Positions 42,628 to 51,417 of a stretch of DNA of 59,038 nucleotides are shown piece after piece; the first letter of the stretch is position 1; each line of letters opens with the position of its first letter. Source of the DNA: Nitrospirota bacterium (GTDB taxonomy: Bacteria; Nitrospirota; Nitrospiria; JACQBZ01). The notes below the pieces were generated by a model. The model made no database searches. It was not told the DNA's origin and was given only the letters and a program-made list of their open reading frames with translations. Position numbers and translations under genes: made by a program. The stretch covers positions 1-59,038 of the forward strand of contig JACQBZ010000015.1 in assembly GCA_016194285.1 (NCBI GenBank), given 5' to 3'.

Positions 42628-43938
42628 ATGAAATACGAGAAAGTTCTTCATAAGAATTTAGAGACGCCCGGATACACCGGAAGCCTGGCCGACTATGAAC
42701 GGCAGGGGGGGTATCAGGCCATTCGAAAGGCCCTCAAGGAGTACGCCCCGACGCAATTGATCGATCTGGTCAAGCGTTCAGGCCTTCGCGGTCGCGGCGG
42801 TGCGGGTTTCCCCGCCGGGACGAAATGGGACTTTCTTCCGAAGGATCCGGCCCTCACCCGATATCTCTGCTGCAACGCGGATGAGAGCGAGCCGGGGACG
42901 TTCAAGGACCGCGAGCTGATCGAACGGGACCCGCATCAGTTGATCGAGGGAATGATCCTGGCTGCCTATGCCATCGGGGCCAAGGTTGCCTACATTTATA
43001 TCCGCGGGGAATTCGTCTACGGCGCCCAAGTGTTGGAGCGGGCCCTGGCGGAGGCAAACCGGGCCGGCTATCTGGGGAAAAAGATCCTGAAAAGCGGGAC
43101 GGACATCGAGATCTATCTGCATCGCGGCGCGGGGGCCTACATCTGCGGCGAGGAGACGGCGCTTCTGGAGTCGATCGAAGGGAAGCGCGGCCTTCCGAGA
43201 AATAAGCCGCCCTTTCCGGCCATCCACGGCCTGTACGGAAAGCCGACCGTGATCAACAACGTCGAGACGCTGAGCAATCTTCCGCACATCGTGAACCGGG
43301 GCGTGGAATGGTTTACCTCGATCGGCTCGCCGCCCAAGAGTCCCGGGATGCGAATCTTCTCGGTGAGCGGCCATGTGAACCGGCCGGGCAATTACGAAGT
43401 GCCGATGGGGATTACGCTTCGGGAGCTGATTCATGAACAGGCCGGGGGCGTCCTCGGCAACAAAAAGATCAAGGCGATCATTCCCGGCGGCGCTTCGGCC
43501 GCTTTCCTGACCGAGAGTTCGCTGGACGTGAAGATGGACTTCGAGTCAATCGCGCAGGTCGGCTCAATGCTCGGCTCCGGCGGTGTCACGGTGATGGATG
43601 AGGACACCTGCATGGTTTCGGCCGCGCTGAACCTGATGGAATTCTTCGCACACGAGACTTGCGGCAAATGCTCGCCCTGCCGCGAAGGATCCTCCTGGCT
43701 CGTCCAGATGATGCGCCGGATCGAGCACGGGCACGGAAGGATGGAGGACCTCGATCAACTGGTTCGGATCTGCAACAACATCGGCGGGAAGACGGTCTGC
43801 GCGTTCGGCGACGCCGAGATCGCGCCGATTTTGAGCACGCTCAAGCACTGGCGGTCGGAGTATGAATACCATATCAAGGAAAAGAAATGCCTGGTCGGAA
43901 ATCGGGGCGGTCAACTGCTGACGATTGGAAAACATTGA
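42628..43938 (+). CDS. nuoF: NADH-quinone oxidoreductase subunit F
   Basis: 436 residues from the ATG at 42628. The NADH- and FMN-binding subunit: SGLRGRGGAGFPAGTKW with the glycine-rich loop, LCCNADESEPGTFKDRE, ICGEETALLESIEGKRG and NNVETLSNLP. The [4Fe-4S] cluster N3 is bound by ETCGKCSPCREGSSWL and a later Cys in CAFGDAEIAP. Longer start at 42595 is less likely because it lies in repeat DNA; the ribosome-binding site is weak. Confidence 0.96.
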   Translation: MKYEKVLHKNLETPGYTGSLADYERQGGYQAIRKALKEYAPTQLIDLVKRSGLRGRGGAGFPAGTKWDFLPKDPALTRYLCCNADESEPGTFKDRELIERDPHQLIEGMILAAYAIGAKVAYIYIRGEFVYGAQVLERALAEANRAGYLGKKILKSGTDIEIYLHRGAGAYICGEETALLESIEGKRGLPRNKPPFPAIHGLYGKPTVINNVETLSNLPHIVNRGVEWFTSIGSPPKSPGMRIFSVSGHVNRPGNYEVPMGITLRELIHEQAGGVLGNKKIKAIIPGGASAAFLTESSLDVKMDFESIAQVGSMLGSGGVTVMDEDTCMVSAALNLMEFFAHETCGKCSPCREGSSWLVQMMRRIEHGHGRMEDLDQLVRICNNIGGKTVCAFGDAEIAPILSTLKHWRSEYEYHIKEKKCLVGNRGGQLLTIGKH

Positions 43939-43941
43939 ATC

Positions 43942-43975
43942 CCTGTAGGGGCGACGCATGCGTCGCCCCTACAGG
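43942..43975 (+). repeat. GTAGGGGC-type palindrome, copy B
   Basis: A perfect 34-base inverted repeat centred between 43958 and 43959 with core GCGACGCATGCGTCGC, between nuoF and nuoG. A complete member of the family with GTAGGGG and CCCCTAC at both ends. Confidence 0.85.
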
Positions 43976-43998
43976 AAACGGGGTGAGGAGAAACGCGA

Positions 43999-46740
43999 TT
44001 GGCTGACACGGACACGGTCAAATTGAAAACCGAGACGGTGAAGCTGACGATCGACGGCCGCGAGGTGGAGGTTCCCAAGGGCACGCTGGTGATCGAGGCC
44101 GCACGGAAACTGGGGATCGAGATCCCGTTCTTCTGCTACCACCAGAAATTGAAATCCGACGGCAACTGCCGGATGTGCCTGGTCGCGGTCGAAAAGATGC
44201 CGAAGCTCCAGGTTTCCTGTTCCGTCCCGGTTTCCGAGGGCATGGTCGTCCATGCCAACACGACCGTTGTACAGGAGGCGCGCAAGGGCGTGCTGGACTT
44301 TCTGCTGGCCAATCATCCGTTGGACTGTCCGATCTGCGATGAAGGCGGCCGATGTCCGCTCCAGGACTATTCCCAGAAATACACCGCCTACGGGCAGTTC
44401 AAGGAAGAGAAGCGGATTTATGAAAAGGAGTTTTTCAGCCCGCTGATCGAAAAGGAGATGAACCGCTGCATCCAGTGCATGCGGTGCGTCCGCTATTGCG
44501 ACGAGGTGATCGATTCCAAGGCCCTTTCCTCCGTTAACCGCGGCTATCACATCGAGATCGGCCATTACGGCGAAAAGCAGCTCGAGTGCGAGTTCTGCGG
44601 CGGCTGCGTCCAGATCTGTCCGGTCGGAGCGCTCCTCAACCGTCTGCCGCTGTATGAATACCGCCCCTGGATGCTGACCCGGACCGAGACGACCTGCGCC
44701 TATTGCGCCGACGGCTGCTCGCTCCGGCTCGAAAGCCGTCCGCAGACCCGCGAGGTGATCGAGGTGACCTCGTTCTGGGGAAACGAGACGAAGACCGTCT
44801 GGGGGAAAGGACGGAACGAGGGCGATCTCTGCGCGAAAGGTTATTTCGGTTATCAATTCGTCAACAGCCCGAACCGGCTGACGAAACCGCTGGTGCGCAA
44901 GGACGGCCGGAGGGACGGTCCGCTGGTCGAGGCCTCGTGGGAGGAGGCCCTGGAACGGGTTGCAGAAGAATTCGGCCGGATCAAGGGCCTTCACGGCGGC
45001 GAGGCCTTCGGGGCTTTGGCCTCGGCCCGTTGCACGAATGAGAATCTCTACGTTTTTCAGAAATTCATCCGGCTCGTCCTCGGGAGTCCGAACGTCGACA
45101 GCAGCGTGCGGTACGGAATGGTGAACGCGGCCCGGGCGTTGACCGAGCTGACCGGAACGCCGCGATGGCTCCCGTCGTATGAGGACATCACGCAGGCCGA
45201 TCTGGTTTTCGTGATCGGAACGGACATCACGCATTCCAATCCGATCGTCGGGCTGAAGGTCAAGGCCGCGGCGAAGAAGGGCGCGAAGCTGATCGTCGGC
45301 TCGCCGCTCCGGCCGAGGATCAGCACGTTGAGCCACATCGTCAACCTGGCGACGCGCCATCTGGCCCACCGCCCGGGCGCGGAGCGGATCGTGGTGATCG
45401 GGATGGTGAAGGCCGTGCTGGAGCAGGGCAAGGCGGCCGCGGGACTTGCCGAGCATCCTTCCATCGCCCGATTGCGCGAAACGGTTTCGAAGCTGTCCCA
45501 AAAACAGATCGAGTCCGCCACCGGTCTGAGCTATGATGCAATCCGTGCCGCCGCCGAAGAATGGACCGCGGCCTCCCGGGCCGTGATCGTCTTCGGGGAG
45601 TCGATTGTCCGGGCGCGGGACGGGTATGAAACTGTCCGCATTTTAGGAGACCTGGCACTGCTGACCGGTAAATTGACCGCGGAGGGATGTGGTCTGGCCC
45701 CATTGTATGAGGAAAATAACGAGATGGGCGCTTACGAGATGGGCGTCGTTCCAGACCGCCTCCCTGGCCTGGGCCGGTTGGATCACGAACCGGATCGTGA
45801 GCGCGTCCAACGGGCCTGGAAGGAACCGATCCCGACCGGTCCCGGCCTTACGATGATCGAAATGCTTGCGGCCGCACGGGAGGGAAGGATCCGGGCGCTC
45901 TATCTGATGGGCGAGAATCCGGTCGGAACGCTGCCGGCCTCGGCGGGCGCGGCCGAAGCACTGGAGTCGGCCGAATTCGTCGTAAGCCAGGACCTGTTTC
46001 TGACCGAGACCGGGGAAAAGGCCGATGTGGTATTGCCGGCCGCAAGCTTTGCCGAACAGAACGGGACCTTCACGAATCAGGAGGGACGCGTCCAGCCGGT
46101 GCGGAAGGCCATCGAACCGATTCACGGGACGCGGCCGGACTGGGAAATCCTCTCCCAGATCGCGGTCGAGATGGGTCATCCGCTGGAGTATCAGGACGGC
46201 GCCGAGGTTTCACACGAGATCGCACGGCTCTGGCCTGCCTGCCGGCCAGGCGGGCCCGGCTGGCGCGAAATTCCGGGACGATCGGAGCCGGCCGTTGCGG
46301 CGGAGCGGTATCGGGCCGAGCGGCTGACCGAGGGAATTTCGGAACGGTATCGCATCGATTCCGGGGAAAAGGTCCCGGCGTCGTCCAACGGGCGATTCCA
46401 TCTCGCGATGGGGCCGTTGTTGTTCCATTCCGGGAAAATGTCCCTCCAGGCCGACGGGTTGATGAAGATTCAGAACCGGCCTTTTCTCTACATGGCGCCG
46501 GAGGATGCCGAGCGGTTTGGGGTGGGGGAAGGACAGTCGGTGCGGCTCCGTTCGGCCCGGGGCCCGGGATCGGTCGAGGTCGCGGTCAAGATCGACGCGA
46601 AATACCCGCCGGGAATGGTCTTCTTCCCCGAATCGTTTAATGAGCCGCCGGTGAAGGATCTGTTGACGGTCGAGCTGGACAAGGCGTCTCACGTCCCGGT
46701 GTTCAAGACGGCCGAGGTCGTGATTGAGAAGATAACGTAG
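43999..46740 (+). CDS. nuoG: NADH-quinone oxidoreductase subunit G
   Basis: 913 residues from a TTG at 43999 with GAGGAG upstream. In order: a [2Fe-2S] ferredoxin domain (CYHQKLKSDGNCRMCLVAV and a later Cys), the His-Cys motif HPLDCPICDEGGRCPLQ, two [4Fe-4S] clusters (CIQCMRCVRYC and CEFCGGCVQICP), then a molybdopterin-oxidoreductase-like domain with CAYCADGC and GDLCAKG, the N7 cluster also seen in E. coli and Thermus. At residues 745-752 (ACRPGGP) the gene carries a 23-bp GC-rich repeat shared with nuoL. Its TAG stop is formed by the GTAG of palindrome C. Confidence 0.95.
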   Translation: MADTDTVKLKTETVKLTIDGREVEVPKGTLVIEAARKLGIEIPFFCYHQKLKSDGNCRMCLVAVEKMPKLQVSCSVPVSEGMVVHANTTVVQEARKGVLDFLLANHPLDCPICDEGGRCPLQDYSQKYTAYGQFKEEKRIYEKEFFSPLIEKEMNRCIQCMRCVRYCDEVIDSKALSSVNRGYHIEIGHYGEKQLECEFCGGCVQICPVGALLNRLPLYEYRPWMLTRTETTCAYCADGCSLRLESRPQTREVIEVTSFWGNETKTVWGKGRNEGDLCAKGYFGYQFVNSPNRLTKPLVRKDGRRDGPLVEASWEEALERVAEEFGRIKGLHGGEAFGALASARCTNENLYVFQKFIRLVLGSPNVDSSVRYGMVNAARALTELTGTPRWLPSYEDITQADLVFVIGTDITHSNPIVGLKVKAAAKKGAKLIVGSPLRPRISTLSHIVNLATRHLAHRPGAERIVVIGMVKAVLEQGKAAAGLAEHPSIARLRETVSKLSQKQIESATGLSYDAIRAAAEEWTAASRAVIVFGESIVRARDGYETVRILGDLALLTGKLTAEGCGLAPLYEENNEMGAYEMGVVPDRLPGLGRLDHEPDRERVQRAWKEPIPTGPGLTMIEMLAAAREGRIRALYLMGENPVGTLPASAGAAEALESAEFVVSQDLFLTETGEKADVVLPAASFAEQNGTFTNQEGRVQPVRKAIEPIHGTRPDWEILSQIAVEMGHPLEYQDGAEVSHEIARLWPACRPGGPGWREIPGRSEPAVAAERYRAERLTEGISERYRIDSGEKVPASSNGRFHLAMGPLLFHSGKMSLQADGLMKIQNRPFLYMAPEDAERFGVGEGQSVRLRSARGPGSVEVAVKIDAKYPPGMVFFPESFNEPPVKDLLTVELDKASHVPVFKTAEVVIEKIT
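46233..46255 (+). repeat. Intragenic GC-rich repeat, nuoG copy
   Basis: GCCTGCCTGCCGG, then CCAGGCGGGC, read as PACRPGGP. 21 of 23 bases match the nuoL copy at 50892-50914, which is read in a different frame. Confidence 0.75.
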
Positions 46741-46761
46741 GGGCGATCCTTGTGATCGCCC
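46737..46761 (+). repeat. GTAGGGGC-type palindrome, copy C
   Basis: GTAGGGGCGATC, loop CTTGT, GATCGCCC: an 8-bp stem (46741-46748 with 46754-46761). Its first four bases GTAG contain the nuoG stop codon. Confidence 0.75.
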
Positions 46762-46786
46762 AGGTTTGGCGTGGCGGCCTGAAAAT

Positions 46787-46809
46787 GGGGCGAATACAAG
46801 ATTCGCCCC
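46787..46809 (+). repeat. GTAGGGGC-type palindrome, copy D
   Basis: GGGGCGAAT, loop ACAAG, ATTCGCCCC: a 9-bp perfect stem (46787-46795 with 46801-46809), 25 bases after copy C, before nuoH. The GTAG ends are absent (ATGGGG on the left). Confidence 0.65.
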
Positions 46810-46839
46810 TTATATGGAAATAATCGCGGAGACGGATGA

Positions 46840-47862
46840 ATGATCGATATCGCTTTGAATTTAATCGTGGTGCTCGTGACGATCGGCGTCGTGATGGTCA
46901 CGGTGCTGCTTCACGTGGCGTACCTGACCTATTTTGAGCGGAAAATCCTCGGATGGATGCAGGATCGGATGGGTCCCATGGAGGTGGGCTACCACGGGCT
47001 GCTGCAGCCGATCGCGGACGGGCTGAAACTTTTTTTTAAAGAAGACATCGTTCCGGCGCAGGCCAACAAGATCATTTTCACCTTGGCGCCGATTCTGGTT
47101 TTGGTCCCGGCCCTCATCGGTTTTGCGGTGATCCCATTCGGTCGGGATTCCATCCACATTTTCGGTCTGACCTTTCGCCCGTACGTCACCGATATCAATA
47201 TCGGGATCCTCTACATTCTGGCCTTTGCCTCGATCGGGGCCTACGGGGTTTTATGGGGGGGGTGGGCCTCGAACAACAAATACTCCCTGCTCGGCGGCCT
47301 GCGATCGGCGGCCCAGGTCATCAGCTACGAACTGTCACTGGGCCTGGCGATCGTCGGTGTGCTGCTGATGGCCGGCTCGCTGAGCCTCGTCAAGATCACG
47401 GAGGCCCAGGGCGGGGGGCTGCTGCACTGGTTCATCCTCCCGCAGTTCGTGGCCTTCGTGATTTATCTGATCTCGGCGATCGCCGAGACGAACCGGTTGC
47501 CGTTCGACCTTCCGGAGGCCGAAAGCGAATTGGTGGCCGGCTTTTTCACCGAGTACAGCGGGATGCGATTTGCCTTTTTCTTTTTGGCCGAATATGCTAA
47601 CATGATCCTCGTTTCCTGTATCGCCACGATCCTGTTTCTGGGCGGGTGGCACGCGCCGTTCGAGGCCCTGGGATTTATCCCGCCGGTCCTCTGGTTCGTG
47701 GTCAAGGTCTATTTCTTTTTGTTCTTTTACATCTGGATCCGCGGAACGCTGCCGCGTCTCCGGTATGACCAACTCATGATGTTCGGCTGGAAGGTGATGA
47801 TCCCGCTGGCGCTGGCCAATATTCTGGTCACGTCGGCGGTCTTGTATTTTGTCAGGGTGTAA
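46840..47862 (+). CDS. nuoH: NADH-quinone oxidoreductase subunit H
   Basis: 340 residues with about eight membrane helices. Forms the quinone entry channel with NuoA and NuoD. Conserved parts: [45 protein letters not shown], and the acidic loop [31 protein letters not shown]. It comes after two stem-loop repeats, with 100 bases to the nuoG stop. Confidence 0.97.
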   Translation: MIDIALNLIVVLVTIGVVMVTVLLHVAYLTYFERKILGWMQDRMGPMEVGYHGLLQPIADGLKLFFKEDIVPAQANKIIFTLAPILVLVPALIGFAVIPFGRDSIHIFGLTFRPYVTDINIGILYILAFASIGAYGVLWGGWASNNKYSLLGGLRSAAQVISYELSLGLAIVGVLLMAGSLSLVKITEAQGGGLLHWFILPQFVAFVIYLISAIAETNRLPFDLPEAESELVAGFFTEYSGMRFAFFFLAEYANMILVSCIATILFLGGWHAPFEALGFIPPVLWFVVKVYFFLFFYIWIRGTLPRLRYDQLMMFGWKVMIPLALANILVTSAVLYFVRV

Positions 47863-47874
47863 GCAGGGGCTCCG

Positions 47875-48408
47875 ATGGTCCGTCTGAAGCGATTCATACA
47901 ACAGGTCCTGTTTCTGGAGATCCTGTCGGGGATGGCGGCGACCTTCAAGCATCTTTTCGTTCGGCCCATCACGATCCAGTATCCCCACGAAAAGCGGGTG
48001 CTCCCCAACGGCTATCGCGGTTTTATCGCACTGCTGCGGTACGACGACGGGACCGAGAAGTGCGTCGGCTGCGATCTGTGCGAGGCGGCCTGTCCATCGC
48101 GCGTGATCACGGTGATCAGCGCCGAGGTCGAGGGCCAGCCGCTCAAACGATACGCCAAGGAATACACCATGGACATGACCCGCTGCGTCTTCTGCGGGCT
48201 GTGCGTGGAGGCCTGCCCGGTCAATGCCCTGGGCATGACCAAAGAGTACGAATACGCGACGTATGACAAGCGCAACCTGAAGCTCAATAAGGAACAGTTG
48301 CTGACCCTCGGGGACAGGGCCTTTCCGGTCCGGGAGACGCGCGTTGAGTTTCAACATCCCCATGCGGCCTTCTTCAACGTGGCGCACCGCGGCTATCCCG
48401 CCAAATGA
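47875..48408 (+). CDS. nuoI: NADH-quinone oxidoreductase subunit I
   Basis: 177 residues. The ferredoxin-like subunit with two [4Fe-4S] clusters (N6a, N6b): CVGCDLCEAACP and CVFCGLCVEACPVNAL. The amphipathic N-terminal helix (FIQQVLFLEILSGMAATFKHLF) lies against the membrane. It follows nuoH after 12 bases. A 114-base gap with no identifiable gene separates it from nuoJ, longer than any other gap inside this operon apart from the repeat-bearing ones. Confidence 0.96.
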   Translation: MVRLKRFIQQVLFLEILSGMAATFKHLFVRPITIQYPHEKRVLPNGYRGFIALLRYDDGTEKCVGCDLCEAACPSRVITVISAEVEGQPLKRYAKEYTMDMTRCVFCGLCVEACPVNALGMTKEYEYATYDKRNLKLNKEQLLTLGDRAFPVRETRVEFQHPHAAFFNVAHRGYPAK

Positions 48409-48522
48409 TGCGTCACGCCTGTCGGGCATGTTCCTTCCAAGTCGGATCAAAACCATCGGTTCGTTTCGAGCGGCGTCGGGTGAGCCCCCGCGATCCCGCC
48501 GCGCGCCATTGATGAAGACACC

Positions 48523-49053
48523 ATGACAACGGTCTTGTTTTCGTATTTCGCAGGCGTGATCGTGTTGATGGCGGTCCTGGTGGTCGCGTCGCGGAAGCCC
48601 GTCAACAGCGCGCTTTCGCTGTTGGTCATGTTTTTTCACGTGGCCGGCCTGTTCGTGCTGCTGAACGCCGAATTCATCGCGGCCGTCCAGATCATCGTCT
48701 ATGCCGGGGCCATTCTGGTCCTCTATCTCTTTGTGGTGATGCTGCTCAATCTGCGCGCCGAAGAGAGTTATCATAAGCAATATCTCGTTGGTCTGGTGGT
48801 CGGGCTGGCGATCCTGATCGAGGCCGTGCTCATCCTGAGCCGGTCCGGATTTGCGGACCGCGCGTTGCCGGCCGCCGCTCCTGCGCCCGACGTCCTCTCC
48901 GGCAACACCGAAGGGATCGGCCGGGCCCTCTACACCACCTATCTGTTTCCGTTCGAGGTGGCCTCGCTGATCCTCCTGGTCGCGATGATCGGGGCGATCA
49001 TCCTGGCGAAGAAGGGCATGTTCGGAAAAGAAGAAAAGCGATCCTTAAGGTGA
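48523..49053 (+). CDS. nuoJ: NADH-quinone oxidoreductase subunit J
   Basis: 176 residues with five hydrophobic segments. The third contains the pi-bulge helix of the family ([23 protein letters not shown]) that moves during the coupling step of complex I. The C-terminal segment ends with [16 protein letters not shown]. Its stop overlaps nuoK by 4 bases (GTGA). Confidence 0.95.
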   Translation: MTTVLFSYFAGVIVLMAVLVVASRKPVNSALSLLVMFFHVAGLFVLLNAEFIAAVQIIVYAGAILVLYLFVVMLLNLRAEESYHKQYLVGLVVGLAILIEAVLILSRSGFADRALPAAAPAPDVLSGNTEGIGRALYTTYLFPFEVASLILLVAMIGAIILAKKGMFGKEEKRSLR

Positions 49054-49358
49054 CGATGGTTCCGCTCTCGTATTACGTGATTCTCAGCACCATGGTCTTT
49101 GTGATCGGCGTCATCGGAGTGCTGATCCGGAGGAACATCATCGTCATCCTGCTCTCGATCGAGCTGATGCTGAACGCGGCCAACATCAACTTCGTCGCCT
49201 TTTCGCATTATCTGCAGAACATCAACGGCCAGGTCTTCGTCTTTTTCGTCCTGACGGTCGCCGCGGCCGAGGTGGTGGTCGGACTGGCCATCATCATCGC
49301 GCTCTATCGCGGGAAGGCCACGGTCCATATCGAGAACATCAACCTGATGAAAGGGTGA
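49050..49358 (+). CDS. nuoK: NADH-quinone oxidoreductase subunit K
   Basis: 102 residues from the GTG at 49050 (100 from the ATG at 49056). Three membrane segments with the key acidic residues in [18 protein letters not shown] (Glu) and [18 protein letters not shown] (Glu), which belong to the proton path. It shares GTGA with nuoL. Confidence 0.95.
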   Translation: MTMVPLSYYVILSTMVFVIGVIGVLIRRNIIVILLSIELMLNAANINFVAFSHYLQNINGQVFVFFVLTVAAAEVVVGLAIIIALYRGKATVHIENINLMKG

Positions 49359-51298
49359 TCCGGATGGACGCGCTCATCCCACTGCTTCCCTTTGCGGCCT
49401 TCGTGGTCATCGGCCTGGGCGATCTCTTCGGCCGCGGCTTCGGGCCCCGCGCCCATTGGATCGCGGTGCCGGCCGTGTTCGGCTCGCTTCTGCTTTCGCT
49501 GGTCGCCTTCGGCTCGGTCCTCTCCGACGGTCCGCACGACCTGACCTTGTATACCTGGGCCGTTTCGGGAACCTTCCGGGCCTCGATCGGGATCCATATC
49601 GACGCCCTGACGGCCGTAATGCTGCTGCTCGTCACGATCGTGAGCGGCCTCGTCCATCTCTACACCGTCGGATACATGCACGGCGACCGCGGATACGCCC
49701 GGTTCTTCGCCTACATCGGATTGTTCACCTTTTCGATGCTGATGCTGGTGATGGCCGCCAACCTGCTTCAGTTGTATATTTTCTGGGAGGCGGTCGGCCT
49801 CTGCTCGTATCTGCTGATCGCCCACTGGTATGAGCGGCCCTCGGCCGCCGCGGCGGCGACAAAGGCCTTTGTCGTGAACCGGGTGGGGGACTTCGGTTTC
49901 GCACTCGGGATTTTCCTCATCTTCCGCCTCGTCGGCTCGCTGGACTACGACCAGGTCTTTGCCGAGCTTCCGAAGCACGCGGGCGAGACGATCTCGATCG
50001 CCGGGTTTGAGCTGCCGGCCGTCACGCTGATCGCGTTGCTCCTTTTTATGGGCGCGGTCGGGAAATCGGCCCAGCTTCCGCTCCATGTCTGGCTGCCCGA
50101 CGCGATGGAAGGACCGACGCCCATCTCGGCGTTGATCCATGCGGCCACGATGGTGACGGCCGGCGTCTTCATGATCGCGCGACTGATCCCGATCTTTAGC
50201 CTATCACCCGCGGCCATGAGCGTGGTGGCCGCGACGGGGGCGGCCACGGCACTGTTCGCCGCCACGATCGCGCTGACCCAGAACGACATCAAACGCGTCG
50301 TGGCCTACTCCACCGTGAGCCAGTTGGGCTACATGGTCATGGCCTGCGGTCTGGGGGCGTCGATGGCCGGGATCTTTCATCTGCTCACCCACGGCGCCTT
50401 CAAGGCGCTCCTCTTTCTTTGCTGCGGGAGCGTGATCCACGCGATGGCGGGCGAACAGGACTTGAGAAAGATGGGGGGGCTGAAATCGCGACTCCCCGTG
50501 ACGTATGGGACTTTTTATATCGGCGCGTTGGCCCTGGCCGGAATTCCGCCGCTGTCCGGTTTTTTCAGCAAGGATGAAATCTTGTTCCGGGCCTTTCTTT
50601 CCGGCGGGACCGGGATTCTTTTCTGGGGCGTGGGGGTCGCGACGGCCTTCCTGACGGCCTTCTATAGTTTTCGTCTGATCTATACCGTTTTTCACGGCCC
50701 GTCTCGTGTCGATCCCAAGGTAGCGGCCTCCCTGCACGAGTCGCCGCCCGTGATGACGATTCCCTTGATCGTGTTAGCCGTCCTATCCGTAACGGTGGGA
50801 TGGGCGGGGCTGCCGGTCGCCGGATGGAACGGGATCGAGGCCGCGCTGGGTCCGGTGCTCTCGCCCGCCGAGTCGTCCGAGCCGGACTCCGGCCTGCCTG
50901 CCGGACAGGCGGGACTTCTGCTGCCGTTGATGGGGGTTTCGGTCGCGGTGGCGTTGGCCGGCTGGATGACGGCCCGGTATTTTTATTTGACGCGGCCGGA
51001 GCTGCCGGGGCGGCTGGCGGCGCGGGCGGCCGCGCTTTACCGGCTTTCGCTCAATAAATGGTATGTGGATGAACTGTACGATCGGCTCGTGGTCCGGCCG
51101 ACGACCCGCCTCGCCGATCGGCTTTGGCGGACGGTGGATGTTCAAACCATCGACGAGGCGGTCAACGGGGTGGGGGGATCGACCCTGGCCGGGGCCCGGG
51201 TTCTCCGGCTCCTTCAGAGCGGCCAGCTCCAGCATTATGCGCTGGTGATGATGGTGGGCACCTTCGTGATTTTGACGGTTTACTTGATCGCGCAATGA
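49355..51298 (+). CDS. nuoL: NADH-quinone oxidoreductase subunit L
   Basis: 647 residues from the GTG at 49355 (an ATG at 49364 is an alternative). An antiporter-like proton-pumping subunit with about 14-16 helices. Conserved parts: [20 protein letters not shown], the Lys-bearing [35 protein letters not shown] and the C-terminal region ending with the long horizontal helix near [19 protein letters not shown]. The segment SGLPAGQAG (about 514-521) is encoded by the second copy of the 23-bp GC-rich repeat. The stop is followed at once by the inverted structured repeat. Confidence 0.96.
   Translation: MIRMDALIPLLPFAAFVVIGLGDLFGRGFGPRAHWIAVPAVFGSLLLSLVAFGSVLSDGPHDLTLYTWAVSGTFRASIGIHIDALTAVMLLLVTIVSGLVHLYTVGYMHGDRGYARFFAYIGLFTFSMLMLVMAANLLQLYIFWEAVGLCSYLLIAHWYERPSAAAAATKAFVVNRVGDFGFALGIFLIFRLVGSLDYDQVFAELPKHAGETISIAGFELPAVTLIALLLFMGAVGKSAQLPLHVWLPDAMEGPTPISALIHAATMVTAGVFMIARLIPIFSLSPAAMSVVAATGAATALFAATIALTQNDIKRVVAYSTVSQLGYMVMACGLGASMAGIFHLLTHGAFKALLFLCCGSVIHAMAGEQDLRKMGGLKSRLPVTYGTFYIGALALAGIPPLSGFFSKDEILFRAFLSGGTGILFWGVGVATAFLTAFYSFRLIYTVFHGPSRVDPKVAASLHESPPVMTIPLIVLAVLSVTVGWAGLPVAGWNGIEAALGPVLSPAESSEPDSGLPAGQAGLLLPLMGVSVAVALAGWMTARYFYLTRPELPGRLAARAAALYRLSLNKWYVDELYDRLVVRPTTRLADRLWRTVDVQTIDEAVNGVGGSTLAGARVLRLLQSGQLQHYALVMMVGTFVILTVYLIAQ
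50892..50914 (+). repeat. Intragenic GC-rich repeat, nuoL copy
   Basis: GCCTGCCTGCCGG, then ACAGGCGGGA, read as GLPAGQAG. It differs from the nuoG copy at two bases and is used in another reading frame. Confidence 0.75.
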
Positions 51299-51303
51299 TT
51301 TGA

Positions 51304-51376
51304 AGGGGCTCGCGTCGCCCCCTCCACCGGCATAGCCGGATGGAGCCTCCCCCTCTCGCTCGCTTTGCGAGCTGGG
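51304..51376 (-). repeat. Multi-hairpin dispersed repeat, copy 2 (inverted)
   Basis: The reverse complement of this segment matches copy 1 at 9195-9257 over both outer blocks. It carries a central hairpin (GGCTCCATCCGGC-TAT-GCCGGTGGAG, imperfect) and GCTCGC-AAA-GCGAGC. It lies between nuoL and nuoM in antisense orientation to them. Confidence 0.82.
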
Positions 51377-51417
51377 TAGATCCACACGGGCGGCGCAAAC
51401 CAGAGGGCCATCTGGCT

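Noticed and set aside
43969-45501. A 510-codon open frame on the minus strand opposite nuoG
   Set aside because: Same reason: nuoG is complete with all cluster ligands, and the antisense frame is rich in Arg, His and Gln without domain features.
51340-51417. Longer N-terminus for nuoM
   Set aside because: These codons lie in the inverted dispersed repeat and give a Pro/Arg-rich stretch with no match to NuoM; the ATG at 51418 leads directly into the first helix.
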